Source: Planctomycetota bacterium (lineage in GTDB: Bacteria; Planctomycetota; UBA1135; GCA-002686595). Taken from it: a DNA stretch of 37,332 bases. Shown piece by piece: positions 1 through 10,234 of the stretch; the stretch's first letter is position 1; the number at the start of each line of letters is the position of its first letter. Location of the stretch: contig JANQEJ010000254.1 of the NCBI GenBank assembly GCA_028278425.1, positions 1 to 37,332 on the forward strand, read 5' to 3'. Position numbers and translations under genes: made by a program. A model generated the notes under the pieces. That model saw only the letters and a list, made by a program, of their open reading frames with translations. It did no database searches and was not told the DNA's origin.

Positions 1-956
<956 letters not shown>

Positions 957-962
957 GCCCCG

Positions 963-1358
963 GTGACGATGGAAGACCACGGCCGCCAGCTTGAGCTCGA
1001 CCTCGACTACGGGACCGAGAGCTTCGCCCGGCGGGGCCTCGCGTCGGCCGGACGCGCGGCGCACGGCCTCTTGCACTGGCTTCCGGTGATCCTCCCGTTC
1101 GCTCTCTTCGCGCAGATCTCGCTGCTCGGCCTCGCGCCGGCGCTCGAAGAGCGCGCGCGGCTCGCGGGCGAAGAGCACCGCCAGCTTGCGCGGGCGGAAC
1201 GGCTCGCGGAGACCTACGGGGCGCTCGAGCGACAGGCCCGCGCCCTCGCCGATCCGATCTTCCGCGAGCGCGTCCGCCGCGCGCGCGCGTCCGCGGGCTT
1301 CGAGACCGCCCCGCGGCCGCTCGCGCTCCCGATGAGCCCGCCGCGCGACCGGGAGTAG
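963..1358 (+). CDS. FtsB/DivIC-like septum formation protein
   Basis: A 131-residue protein beginning at GTG 963; an in-frame ATG at 969 is an alternative that changes only two residues. It has a short cytosolic N-terminus, one hydrophobic segment at about residues 38-58, then a charged, heptad-like helix (about 60-95) and the sequence LADPIFRERVRRARA, which resembles the Asp-Pro...Ala-Arg element of the DivIC/FtsB family. In that family the protein is a bitopic membrane component of the divisome FtsQ-FtsL-FtsB subcomplex. Position supports the call: ftsB directly follows eno in many gammaproteobacteria, and here the gap is 6 nt. Family sequences are very divergent, so the call rests on architecture plus context. 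No Shine-Dalgarno is evident; translation may couple to eno. Confidence 0.62.
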   Translation: MTMEDHGRQLELDLDYGTESFARRGLASAGRAAHGLLHWLPVILPFALFAQISLLGLAPALEERARLAGEEHRQLARAERLAETYGALERQARALADPIFRERVRRARASAGFETAPRPLALPMSPPRDRE

Positions 1359-1364
1359 GCCGGC

Positions 1365-3470
1365 GTGAAAGCGCGGACGGTGCTCTCCGTGGCCCTGGGG
1401 TTGGTCGTGCTCCCGGCCCTCGCCGCGCCGCGCCTCGCCCAGGACCGCGATGCGCCCGACCTTCCGCCGGGGGCCGAGGGGCCGCTCTCGAACGACGTCT
1501 TCCTGCCGGTCTCCGCGCTCGCCGGCGAAGAGCTCGCCAAGGGCGACCGCGCCGTGCGGCGCGCCCGCGAAACCGGCGGCCGCGACGGCGAGCGGATGCT
1601 CGCCGAAGCCTTCGAGGCCTGGCGGCAGGCGTTGACGGCGACGGCGGCCGGCGAGACCGTCTGGCACGGCGCCGCCGCGCTGGCCGAGGGCACGGGCCGG
1701 CTCGCCGTCGGCGTCGAGGGGGCGGTTCGGGCGCGGCTGCGCGCCCTGTCGCACGACGAACGGGCCTCTTGGACGGAACGCTTCGCGCCGATCGCGGCCG
1801 AGGAGGTTTTCGCCGCGGGCTACGACCCGGTGCTCCTCGCCACGGCGGCGCGGCGAAACCCCGCGACGCCCGCCGCGGCCGAGGCCGCGGTCCTCCTGGC
1901 CGACCGCGAGATCGAGCGCGGGCGGCCCCAGGCCGCGCTGAGCTGGTGCAGGCGCGGAGCGCTCGACCTCGAGCTCGCGGGGCGAGCCTCGGAGCGGCTC
2001 GCCGAGGCCGTGGAACGGCGCGTCGCCTACGCGGAGGCGCCGCCGGCGGAAGACGAACCGGAGCCCTGGCGGACCGCAACGCGGTTGGTCGCGCTCGGCG
2101 GCGTGACGTGGCCGGGCTCGCCGTTGCGCGACCGCGGCCTGCCCGACCCCGGTCCCGGCCGCGGCGTGCGGCCGGGCGTGGCCTTCCTGGACGACGGAAG
2201 GCTCGCGGTCCAGACGGCGGAGGAAGTGCTGCTTCTGGCTCCGACGCCGGACGGGATCGAGCGCGAGCTCGCCTTCCGCCCGGCGGAGCTCCTGCAGAAC
2301 TCCGTCGAACGCCCGCCCCCCGTGCGCCGGGCGGACGGCGCGCCGGGCTGGCCGCTGCTGCCGGCGACCGACGGACGCGACCTCGTCCTTGTCCAGGGTC
2401 GGGCCGCGCTCTACCCCACGATCCAGGACGAGACCGAGGTCGTGCCGAACCTCCTGCTCTGCGCGCGGCCGCCGGACCGGCCGCGGGGTCCGCTGGATCC
2501 GAACGCGAGCGGCGCCCTGCCGGAGCTGCGCTGGGCGGTCCTCGGCGACCTCTTCGTCAACGACCGACTCGAGGTGCGCGCCGATCCCGCGCTCGCCGAG
2601 CTCGCCGGCGTCGAGCTCCAGCCCGGCCCGGTGGTGGCCGACGGACGCGTCCTCGTCCAGGCGCGCCATCTCGAAGGCGACGTGCGGGCGTGGCTGGTCG
2701 CCTTCGACCTCCTGTCGGGCGAGCTCCTCTGGAAGCGCTTCCTCGCCAAGGGCTCGGACCTCGGGCAGTCGCAGGGCCGCTTCTCGGGCGGGACGGCCCG
2801 CCGCGGCTACGCGGCGCAGCCGCTTCTCCAGGGCGAGGGCTGGGTCTTCGCCGGCACGCATCTCGGCGCGGGGTTCCTCGTCGACCCGCTGAACGGCGAG
2901 GTCCTCTGGGCCCTGAAGAACCGCCGCCGCGACCCGGCGGAGGCCGGCTGGACCGGCGACCGCCCCCCGTTCGCCGCCGGCGGCGGTCCCACGCGCTTCC
3001 TCTGGGGGCCCGCGGACTCCGACCGGCTGTACACGCTCGGGCCAAGGGCGGAGCTGCCCCTCGAGCGCGGGGCGGAGGCCCTCTTCGCGGCCGCACCGCT
3101 CCCGCGCGGGGAGGCCGAGGTGGTGGTCGGCTCCGAGCCGCGGGGGGTGGTCGTCCTCGGGAGGGCCGGAAAAGAACGCACGGTCCGCGGCCTACGCGAC
3201 GGCGGAGCCCGGCCGGTGGACGCCATCTACCTGGCCCGCGAGGAGCGCTTCGCGGGTTCCGGACGGTGCTCGGAGGCACGGACCCTGGCCTGCACCGACC
3301 GGGGCCTCTACCTCTTCGACCACGAGCGCGAGCTCTACCTCCTGGACTACGCCGGCCTCGACGACCTGGGTCTCGGTCCGGGAGAGCCGCGCGGTGGCGA
3401 GGTCGTCCCCTGGGGCGATCGGGCGTACGTGGTGGGAGCCCGGGCGGTCTGGGCCTTCCGCTGCGACTGA
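1365..3470 (+). CDS. Secreted PQQ-like beta-propeller protein
   Basis: A 701-residue exported protein. It starts at GTG 1365, 6 nt after the FtsB-like gene, and opens with a typical signal peptide (MKARTVLSVALGLVVLPALA, cleavage near residue 21-25). The first third (about 50-230) is Ala/Glu/Arg-rich and probably helical, repeat-like. The rest holds blades of the PQQ-like (BamB-type) propeller family, seen as 'D-x-x-(S/N)-G-E-(L/V)-L-W' motifs: LLSGELLWKR near residue 448 and DPLNGEVLWALKN near residue 507. Such propellers are usually periplasmic or membrane-associated scaffolds; no enzyme-specific residues are recognisable. It resembles in plan the larger propeller protein encoded at 10231-14781. 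TGA at 3468-3470. The specific role is unknown. Confidence 0.75.
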   Translation: MKARTVLSVALGLVVLPALAAPRLAQDRDAPDLPPGAEGPLSNDVFLPVSALAGEELAKGDRAVRRARETGGRDGERMLAEAFEAWRQALTATAAGETVWHGAAALAEGTGRLAVGVEGAVRARLRALSHDERASWTERFAPIAAEEVFAAGYDPVLLATAARRNPATPAAAEAAVLLADREIERGRPQAALSWCRRGALDLELAGRASERLAEAVERRVAYAEAPPAEDEPEPWRTATRLVALGGVTWPGSPLRDRGLPDPGPGRGVRPGVAFLDDGRLAVQTAEEVLLLAPTPDGIERELAFRPAELLQNSVERPPPVRRADGAPGWPLLPATDGRDLVLVQGRAALYPTIQDETEVVPNLLLCARPPDRPRGPLDPNASGALPELRWAVLGDLFVNDRLEVRADPALAELAGVELQPGPVVADGRVLVQARHLEGDVRAWLVAFDLLSGELLWKRFLAKGSDLGQSQGRFSGGTARRGYAAQPLLQGEGWVFAGTHLGAGFLVDPLNGEVLWALKNRRRDPAEAGWTGDRPPFAAGGGPTRFLWGPADSDRLYTLGPRAELPLERGAEALFAAAPLPRGEAEVVVGSEPRGVVVLGRAGKERTVRGLRDGGARPVDAIYLAREERFAGSGRCSEARTLACTDRGLYLFDHERELYLLDYAGLDDLGLGPGEPRGGEVVPWGDRAYVVGARAVWAFRCD

Positions 3471-3486
3471 GCCCGGACGATAGTAA

Positions 3487-3528
3487 GGGCTGTGGGAGAA
3501 ACCTCCGTTTCGGCGGGAGTTGCAGCCC
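3487..3528 (+). terminator. Nested hairpin, possible terminator or leader
   Basis: An outer 7-bp stem GGGCTGT (3487-3493) pairs with GCAGCCC (3522-3528), one G-U pair. Inside it a perfect 5-bp stem GAAAC/GTTTC (3498-3511) closes a CTCC loop. It starts 16 nt after the stop of the propeller gene. No T-tract follows, so a classical intrinsic terminator is doubtful; a structured leader of the downstream array is the alternative. Confidence 0.35.
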
Positions 3529-3582
3529 TGTTCGGTTTCCCGCTGTAGGTTCGCTCCCTCGACCGTAGTTAAAGGTGGCCTC

Positions 3583-3598
3583 ACGGGTAGAAGCCCGT
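3583..3598 (+). other. Short hairpin before the moxR gene
   Basis: ACGGGT and GCCCGT (one G-U pair) flank an AGAA tetraloop. The hairpin lies 36 nt before the ATG at 3635. It could be part of the 5' leader of the array. Short GC stems are common by chance in DNA of this composition, so support is weak. I see no convincing -35/-10 pair between 3471 and 3634. Confidence 0.25.
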
Positions 3599-3634
3599 CG
3601 GACGGCCCCACCCCTTTCCGACCCCGACCCCTCC

Positions 3635-4672
<1,038 letters not shown>

Positions 4673-4677
4673 TCGGA

Positions 4678-5592
4678 GTGGCAGAGTCCGCCGCCACTCT
4701 CAAGTCCCTCGACCCGAGGGTTCTCGACAAGCTCTCGAGCCTGTCGCTGGTCGCCCGCACGGTCGTCGAGGGCTTCATGGCCGGGCAGCACCGCTCGCCG
4801 CACAAGGGAAGCTCCATCGAGTTCGCCCAACACCGCCAGTACGTGCCCGGGGACGAGACGAAGCACGTCGACTGGAAGATCTTCGCGCGCTCGAACCGCC
4901 TCGTCGTCAAGGAGTTCATCGAGGAGACGAACTTCAGTTGCCACCTCCTGGTGGACGCGAGCGAGTCGATGGCCTTCTCGTCGCTCGACTGGACGAAGTT
5001 CGACTACGCGCGCTGGTGCGCCGCGGCCATCGCCCATCTCGTGATCAGCCAGCGCGACTCCGCCGGCCTCGTGGTCTTCGACGAGGACGTGCGCGACAAG
5101 GTGGCGCCGAAGAGCGGCATGCACCAGCAGGCCGACATCGTGCGCGCGCTGGAGGAGGCGGAGCCCGCCGGCGCCACCGGCGTGGGCGACGTGCTCCAGT
5201 GGATCAGCACGCGGCTGCGGCGGCGCGGCATCGTGGCGATCTTCTCCGACTTCTTCGACGACGTGGACAAGCTCGTCGAGTCGATGACGCGGCTCACCCA
5301 CGCCGGCCACGAGCCGATCCTGTTCCAGATCCTCGATCCCCAGGAGCTCGAGTTCGACTACGAGCGCCTGCTGCGGCTCGACGGCCTGGAGGGGCTCGGG
5401 CGCGTCAAGATCGACCCGAAGGCGATCCGCCAGGCGTACAAGGAAGAGGTGCGCAATCACCAGGAGGAGGTGAAGAAGAACGCGCGCCTCCTCGGCGTCG
5501 ACTTCGTGCCGATCTCGACGTCGACCGGCCTCGACGTCGCCCTTTCGACCTACCTGGCGCACCGCACCGCGCGGGCGAGGGCGCGTAGCTGA
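4678..5592 (+). CDS. DUF58 protein with VWA-like fold
   Basis: A 304-residue protein with the DUF58 signature at about residues 53-73: RQYVPGDETKHVDWKIFARS follows the family pattern R-x-Y-x-x-G-D-x-x-x-x-(I/V)-D-W. This is followed by a VWA-type metal-ion-dependent adhesion site, LLVDASESM, with D93-S95-S97 in the DxSxS pattern, and a later IFSDFFDD aspartate. No membrane segment is visible, so it is probably the cytosolic partner of the MoxR ATPase encoded 5 nt upstream. The start is GTG 4678, with AAGGA at 4661-4665 as a possible distant ribosome site. Its stop TGA overlaps the ATG of the next gene by one base (TGATG), implying coupled translation. Function inferred from family: substrate or adaptor binding for MoxR. 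Confidence 0.9.
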   Translation: MAESAATLKSLDPRVLDKLSSLSLVARTVVEGFMAGQHRSPHKGSSIEFAQHRQYVPGDETKHVDWKIFARSNRLVVKEFIEETNFSCHLLVDASESMAFSSLDWTKFDYARWCAAAIAHLVISQRDSAGLVVFDEDVRDKVAPKSGMHQQADIVRALEEAEPAGATGVGDVLQWISTRLRRRGIVAIFSDFFDDVDKLVESMTRLTHAGHEPILFQILDPQELEFDYERLLRLDGLEGLGRVKIDPKAIRQAYKEEVRNHQEEVKKNARLLGVDFVPISTSTGLDVALSTYLAHRTARARARS

Positions 5593-7859
5593 TGTTCGAG
5601 GGCTTCATTCACCCCGCGCTCGCCTTCGGCGCGTTGCTGGCGTCCGTGCCGCTGCTCATCCACCTCCTGAACCGGCAGCGCCACCGCCCGCTCGAGTGGG
5701 CGGCGATGAAGTTCGTCCTCGCGGCGTACCGGAAGACGCGCCGGCGCGCGCAGCTCGAGAACCTGCTCCTGCTCCTCCTGCGCATGGCGGCGGTGGCGCT
5801 GCTCGCCTTCTGCGTCGCGCGGCCGTTCATCGGCAAGGACAGCCCGCTCGCGCCGCTGACCGAGAGCCGCCGCGACCTCGTGCTCGTGGTCGACGGTTCG
5901 GCCTCGACCGGCTACCGCGAGAACGTGCAGACGGTCTTCGAGGTCGTCGTCGAGCGCGCGCGCACGATCCTGACGAGCCTCGACGGCACGCGCGGCGACC
6001 GCGTGCGGCTCGTGTTCGCCGCGGGCAGCCCGCGGCTCCTCTCCGCGCGCGCTCCCGAGGACGCTCTCGCGGTGCTCTCGACGCTGACGGCGCCGGCGCA
6101 CGAGCCGCTCGACCTCGGCATGACCTTCGCGGAGATCGCGCGCTACGCCGAGGAGGACGCGGCGGGGACCGGCGAGAGCGGCCTCGAGGTGCGGCTGCTC
6201 ACCGACCTGCAGCGCGGCGCCTTCACGCCCGAGGTGTCGGCCGTCGAGACGTACGACGGGGGCGCGTCCGAGCCCGCGGTGCCGGCGCTCTTCGCCGCGC
6301 TGGACAAGCTGGACGCGCTCGGCGTCCGGGTGATCGTCGAGGACCACGGCCCGAGCGCCATCGACCCGCCGAACCTGGCCGTCGAATCGGTGTCGACCTT
6401 CGGGCCCGTGCTCGGACCGGGCGCGCCGGTCGAGGTCGGCGTCACGATCGCGAGCTACGGCAGCGGCGGCCCCGCCACGGCGCGCGTCGCGCTCGAGATC
6501 GACGGCGAGCGCCAGCCGAGCCGCCAGGTCGAGATCGCCGGCCGCGGGCGCACCGAGGTGGTCTTCGCCGTGACGTTCGCCGACGACGGCTACCACACCG
6601 TCACCGCGAAGCTGGAGGGCGACCGGCTCCCGATCGACGACACGCGCGCGCGAATCGTTCCGGTTCCGCCGCCGCTGCGCGTCCTGCTCGTCAACGGCGA
6701 GCCGGCGGCCGAGATCGAGCGCGACGAGATCGGCTTCCTCCGCGCGGTGCTCGAGCCGCCGGACGAGGCTTCTTTCGAGGGATCGCTCGCCTCGGGCGGA
6801 CGCTCGCCCTTCGTGCCGCGCGTCGTGAACGACCTCGGCTTCGCCGGAGGAGACGTCGACCTGGCCGACTTCGACGTCTACGTGCTGGCGAACACGCCGG
6901 CGCCCGAGCGGCGGACGATGGAACGCCTGGAGGCGCAGGTCGCCGCGGGCAAGGCGCTCCTGATCACCGGCGGCGCGAACGTGGCCGCCTCGAGCGCCGA
7001 CTGGAACGAACGCTTCTTCCGCCCGGACGGCAGCGGCCTCCTGCCCGCCGAGCTCGGCCGGCCGATCGAGGTGCCCGACCGCCGCACGGGCTACTACCGC
7101 GCCGCGTCCTTCGACGACCTGCACCCGGCCCTCGCCTTCTTCGCGGACGAGCGCTGGCAGCCGTACCTGACCGAGGTGCCGATCTGGGGCTTCCTCTCGA
7201 CGCGGCCGCGCGACGACGCGCGCGTGCTGGCCCGCATCGACGACGACGACAAGAGCCCGCTCCTGATCGAACGCGCCTACGACCGCGGGCGCGTCTTCCT
7301 CTGGACGACGACGATCGACAACGCGTGGACCAAGCTGCCCGAGTCGCCGGCGACGCTCGTGCCGCTGACGCACGAGCTGCTCCGCTACGCCGGCCGCGGC
7401 TCCGAGCCGTCGCGCAACGTGCCCGTGGGCACGGCGCTCGTCGCCGAGGTGTCGGCTTTCCCGCGCGGGCTCTCCGTCGTGCCGCCGGACGGCTCGCGGC
7501 GCAGCCTGGACGGCGAGCCGACGCAGATCGGCGAGGGGCTCTGGAGCCTGCCGGCGGTCGGGCCGACCGACCAAGTCGGCACCTGGACCATCGAGCGCGA
7601 GGACGCGCCGGACATCGTCTTCTCGGTCCAGCTCGATCCGGCGGAGAGCGACCTCCTGAGGATCAGCGGCGACGAGCTCGAGACGCTGCACCCCGCGCTC
7701 CACCTCGCCGGAGCGGACGAGTCGTCGGGCTCCGACGATCCCGACGAGGACCCGCGCCGCGGCGAGCTCTGGCGCTGGCTCGCCTTCCTCTGCCTCGCGG
7801 CGCTGGTGGCGGAGACGCTCTGGGCGGCGTGGATCGGTTTCCGGCGGAGGATCGCATGA
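5592..7859 (+). CDS. BatA-like membrane protein with VWA domain
   Basis: A 755-residue membrane protein. The N-terminus (FIHPALAFGALLASVPLLIH, then LLNRQRHRPLEWAAMKF) is the BatA N-terminal domain, with two membrane segments at about 5-25 and 58-78. A VWA domain follows with an intact DxSxS site (D101-S103-S105 in VVDGSASTG) and a third ligand candidate in LLTDLQRG. The middle contains Ig-like strands and a class I glutamine-amidotransferase-like fold around 425-460 (FDVYVLANTPAP...ALLITGGANV). That fold lacks a Cys nucleophile, so it is presumably non-catalytic. A last membrane helix lies near 725-747. ATG 5592 overlaps the DUF58 stop by one base, and the stop overlaps the next gene as ATGA. 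Bat/VWA proteins usually form membrane complexes with MoxR ATPases. Confidence 0.88.
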   Translation: MFEGFIHPALAFGALLASVPLLIHLLNRQRHRPLEWAAMKFVLAAYRKTRRRAQLENLLLLLLRMAAVALLAFCVARPFIGKDSPLAPLTESRRDLVLVVDGSASTGYRENVQTVFEVVVERARTILTSLDGTRGDRVRLVFAAGSPRLLSARAPEDALAVLSTLTAPAHEPLDLGMTFAEIARYAEEDAAGTGESGLEVRLLTDLQRGAFTPEVSAVETYDGGASEPAVPALFAALDKLDALGVRVIVEDHGPSAIDPPNLAVESVSTFGPVLGPGAPVEVGVTIASYGSGGPATARVALEIDGERQPSRQVEIAGRGRTEVVFAVTFADDGYHTVTAKLEGDRLPIDDTRARIVPVPPPLRVLLVNGEPAAEIERDEIGFLRAVLEPPDEASFEGSLASGGRSPFVPRVVNDLGFAGGDVDLADFDVYVLANTPAPERRTMERLEAQVAAGKALLITGGANVAASSADWNERFFRPDGSGLLPAELGRPIEVPDRRTGYYRAASFDDLHPALAFFADERWQPYLTEVPIWGFLSTRPRDDARVLARIDDDDKSPLLIERAYDRGRVFLWTTTIDNAWTKLPESPATLVPLTHELLRYAGRGSEPSRNVPVGTALVAEVSAFPRGLSVVPPDGSRRSLDGEPTQIGEGLWSLPAVGPTDQVGTWTIEREDAPDIVFSVQLDPAESDLLRISGDELETLHPALHLAGADESSGSDDPDEDPRRGELWRWLAFLCLAALVAETLWAAWIGFRRRIA

Positions 7860-10234
7860 CCCTCCCGCTCGCAACGATGGCGCAAGCGGTCGAGTCCCAG
7901 GCCGGGACCAGCGAGAGCCTGCGGCTCCTCGACGTGCCGCCGCTCTGGGTCGTCGTCCTGATCGTGTTCCCGCTCTTCGCCGTCATCACGTGGCTGGGCT
8001 ACGGCAAGGAGAACATCTCCACGCCGGCGCGCGCCGTGCTCTCGGCGCTGCGCTTCGCGGCCTTCGCCCTGCTCTTCGTCGTGATCTCGCGTCCGGTCCT
8101 CGTCGAACGGCGCGAAGAGGTCTACCCGGCCGAGGTGATGGTCCTCGTCGACGACTCGGCCAGCATGCGCCGCAAGGACTCCTACTCCGGCGACGCGAAG
8201 ACGCGCGACGCCCTCGCGAAGCTCGCACCCGGTCCGCTGGGCGACACGACGCGCGCCGAGCTGGTCGAGCGCGCCCTCAACGACGAGCTGCTCGGCACGC
8301 TCGCGTCGCGCGGCTACGAGGTGAAGCTCTTCGGCTTCGCCGAGGGCGCGACCGCCTGGACCTCCCCCGACGATGCGACGGGGCGCGGCGCGGGCACGCA
8401 CGTCGGCGACGCGGTCGCGCAGGTCCTCGCCACGCAGCGGGGTCGCTACGTCACCGACGTCGTCGTCCTCTCAGACGGGCGGCAGAACGGCGGGTTGCCC
8501 GTGCTCGAGGCGGCGCGCACCGCCGGCGCGGCCGGCGTTCCGGTGCACACCGTCGTCGTCGGCGACACGCGGCCCGAGCGCAACGCGCTGATCGAGCTCG
8601 TCGAGGCGCCGAACAGCGCGCTCGAGGGCGACGAGATCGCCGTCGCCGTGCGCGTGCTCGGCCGCGGGACCGAGGACGTCGGGCTCGCCCAGGTCTTGCT
8701 CGAGGAGGTCTCCGGCTCCGGCGACCCGCGGCTCTTGTCCGAGCAGGAGGTCGCGCTCACCGAGGGCGGCGAGCGCGTCGTCCTGGTGGCGCCGCCGGAG
8801 GCGCTCGCCGGCGAGCGGCGCTTCCGCGTCTCGGTACCGACGCTTCCGGGCGAGACGATGACCGACGACAACAGGGTCGAGTTCAGCGTCCACGTCTCCA
8901 CGGCGATGCTGCGCGTTCTCTACGTGGACGGATACCCGCGCTGGGAGTACCGCTACCTCAAGAACATGCTCCTGCGCGCGGACAAGAAGATCGACGTGCA
9001 GTGCTTCCTGCTCTCCGCGACCGCGGACTTCCCGCAGGAGAGCTCGCGCGACCTGCCGCCGCTCGCGCGCGTGCCCACGTCGCGCCAGGAGCTCCTCGAC
9101 AACTACGACGTCGTGATCCTCGGCGACGTGAACCCCTACGCGATCTCCGCCGATCCGGCGGACGGCGAGGCGTTCCTGATCGCGCTGCGCGAGTTCGTCG
9201 AGGCCGGGGGCGGCCTGCTCTTCCAGGCGGGCGAGTACGACAACCCGCGCGGCTACGTGCAGACGCCGCTCGAGGACCTGCTGCCGGTCGTGCTCGACCC
9301 GACCGGCGTCCTGAGCTTCGAAGGCGACACGCGCAACGAGTTCAATCCGGTGCTCGAGGACCCGACCAACCCGCACGAGATCGTCCGGCTGCACGGCGAC
9401 GTGCAGACAAACCAGACGCTCTGGGAGGGGCCGGGCGGCCTGCGCGGCTTCTACTGGTACTCGCCGGTCGAGCGCGCGAAGCCCGGAGCCGAGGTCCTGC
9501 TGCGCCACCCCGCCCACGAGAACAACCACGGGCGCTATCCGCTCCTGACCGTCGGCTACTTCCCCTCGGGCCGCACGATGTTCTTCGCCGTCGACGCCAC
9601 CTGGATGTGGCGCTACCACTACGGCGACCGCTACCACGAGCGCTTCTGGCGCAACGCGATCCGCTGGCTCGCGCTCGGGCGCCTGAAGAGCGGCGACCGC
9701 CGCTACCGGCTCGAGACGCCGCGCACCACCTACAACCTCGACGAGCGCGTCGCGCTCGAGGCGCGCGTGCTCGACGAGGACTTCCGCCCGAGCGAGCGGC
9801 CGTCGCAGGACGTCGCCTGGAGCGGGCCGGACGGCCGTCCGAACCCGCTCAAGCTCCTCGCGGTCCCCGACCGCCCCGGCGTGTACCGCGCGGCGCTGCA
9901 GGTGGATCGCCCCGGGCTCTATCGCGCCTGGATCGAGGTGGCCGGCGAGCGCATCAGCTCCACCGAGTTCGAGGTGGTGTTGCCCTCGCGCGAGAACGCC
10001 AATCCGTCCCCCGACCCCGAGGCCCTGCGCGTTCTGGCGGCCACGACGGGCGGAAAGGCGGTTGGGTTGGCAAACGTGGACGATCTGGTCGATGAGTTCC
10101 CCGGCGACGAGGAGCGGCGCGAGCCGATCTCCTCGCGCCTCGACGACGCCTGGGACCACTGGGGCACGCTGCTCCTCGCGCTCGGGCTCCTGTCGGCGGA
10201 GTGGATCCTGCGCAAGCGGGTGGAGCTGGTATGA
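7856..10234 (+). CDS. Membrane VWA/GATase-like protein
   Basis: A 792-residue protein of the same general plan as its upstream neighbour: two N-terminal membrane helices (about 29-49 and 60-80), a VWA domain with complete DxSxS motif (D99-S101-S103 in VLVDDSASM) plus GTHVGDA and VVLSDGRQNG metal-site segments, an Ig-like region, and then a glutamine-amidotransferase-like domain. The last is seen as RVLYVDGYPRWEYRYLKN and DVVILGDVNPYAIS, with no nucleophilic cysteine. A final membrane helix lies near the C-terminus (about 767-787). The start ATG overlaps the previous stop by four bases (ATGA), and its own stop overlaps the next gene the same way. The two large VWA proteins could form a hetero-oligomer in the membrane (inference). 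Confidence 0.85.
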   Translation: MTLPLATMAQAVESQAGTSESLRLLDVPPLWVVVLIVFPLFAVITWLGYGKENISTPARAVLSALRFAAFALLFVVISRPVLVERREEVYPAEVMVLVDDSASMRRKDSYSGDAKTRDALAKLAPGPLGDTTRAELVERALNDELLGTLASRGYEVKLFGFAEGATAWTSPDDATGRGAGTHVGDAVAQVLATQRGRYVTDVVVLSDGRQNGGLPVLEAARTAGAAGVPVHTVVVGDTRPERNALIELVEAPNSALEGDEIAVAVRVLGRGTEDVGLAQVLLEEVSGSGDPRLLSEQEVALTEGGERVVLVAPPEALAGERRFRVSVPTLPGETMTDDNRVEFSVHVSTAMLRVLYVDGYPRWEYRYLKNMLLRADKKIDVQCFLLSATADFPQESSRDLPPLARVPTSRQELLDNYDVVILGDVNPYAISADPADGEAFLIALREFVEAGGGLLFQAGEYDNPRGYVQTPLEDLLPVVLDPTGVLSFEGDTRNEFNPVLEDPTNPHEIVRLHGDVQTNQTLWEGPGGLRGFYWYSPVERAKPGAEVLLRHPAHENNHGRYPLLTVGYFPSGRTMFFAVDATWMWRYHYGDRYHERFWRNAIRWLALGRLKSGDRRYRLETPRTTYNLDERVALEARVLDEDFRPSERPSQDVAWSGPDGRPNPLKLLAVPDRPGVYRAALQVDRPGLYRAWIEVAGERISSTEFEVVLPSRENANPSPDPEALRVLAATTGGKAVGLANVDDLVDEFPGDEERREPISSRLDDAWDHWGTLLLALGLLSAEWILRKRVELV

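Noticed and set aside
3575..3634. Longer N-terminus for the MoxR protein
   Set aside because: The 20 extra codons overlap a hairpin in the leader and precede the normal family N-terminus; ATG 3635 fits better.
3471..3634. tRNA or -24/-12 sigma-54 promoter in the leader gap
   Set aside because: No cloverleaf with acceptor and T-loop can be drawn, and TGGC (3576-3579) is not followed by a TTGC at the right distance.
6860..7000. Active glutamine amidotransferase in the BatA-like protein
   Set aside because: The expected nucleophile Cys is absent in the strand-turn (LLITGGANV); only the fold is suggested.
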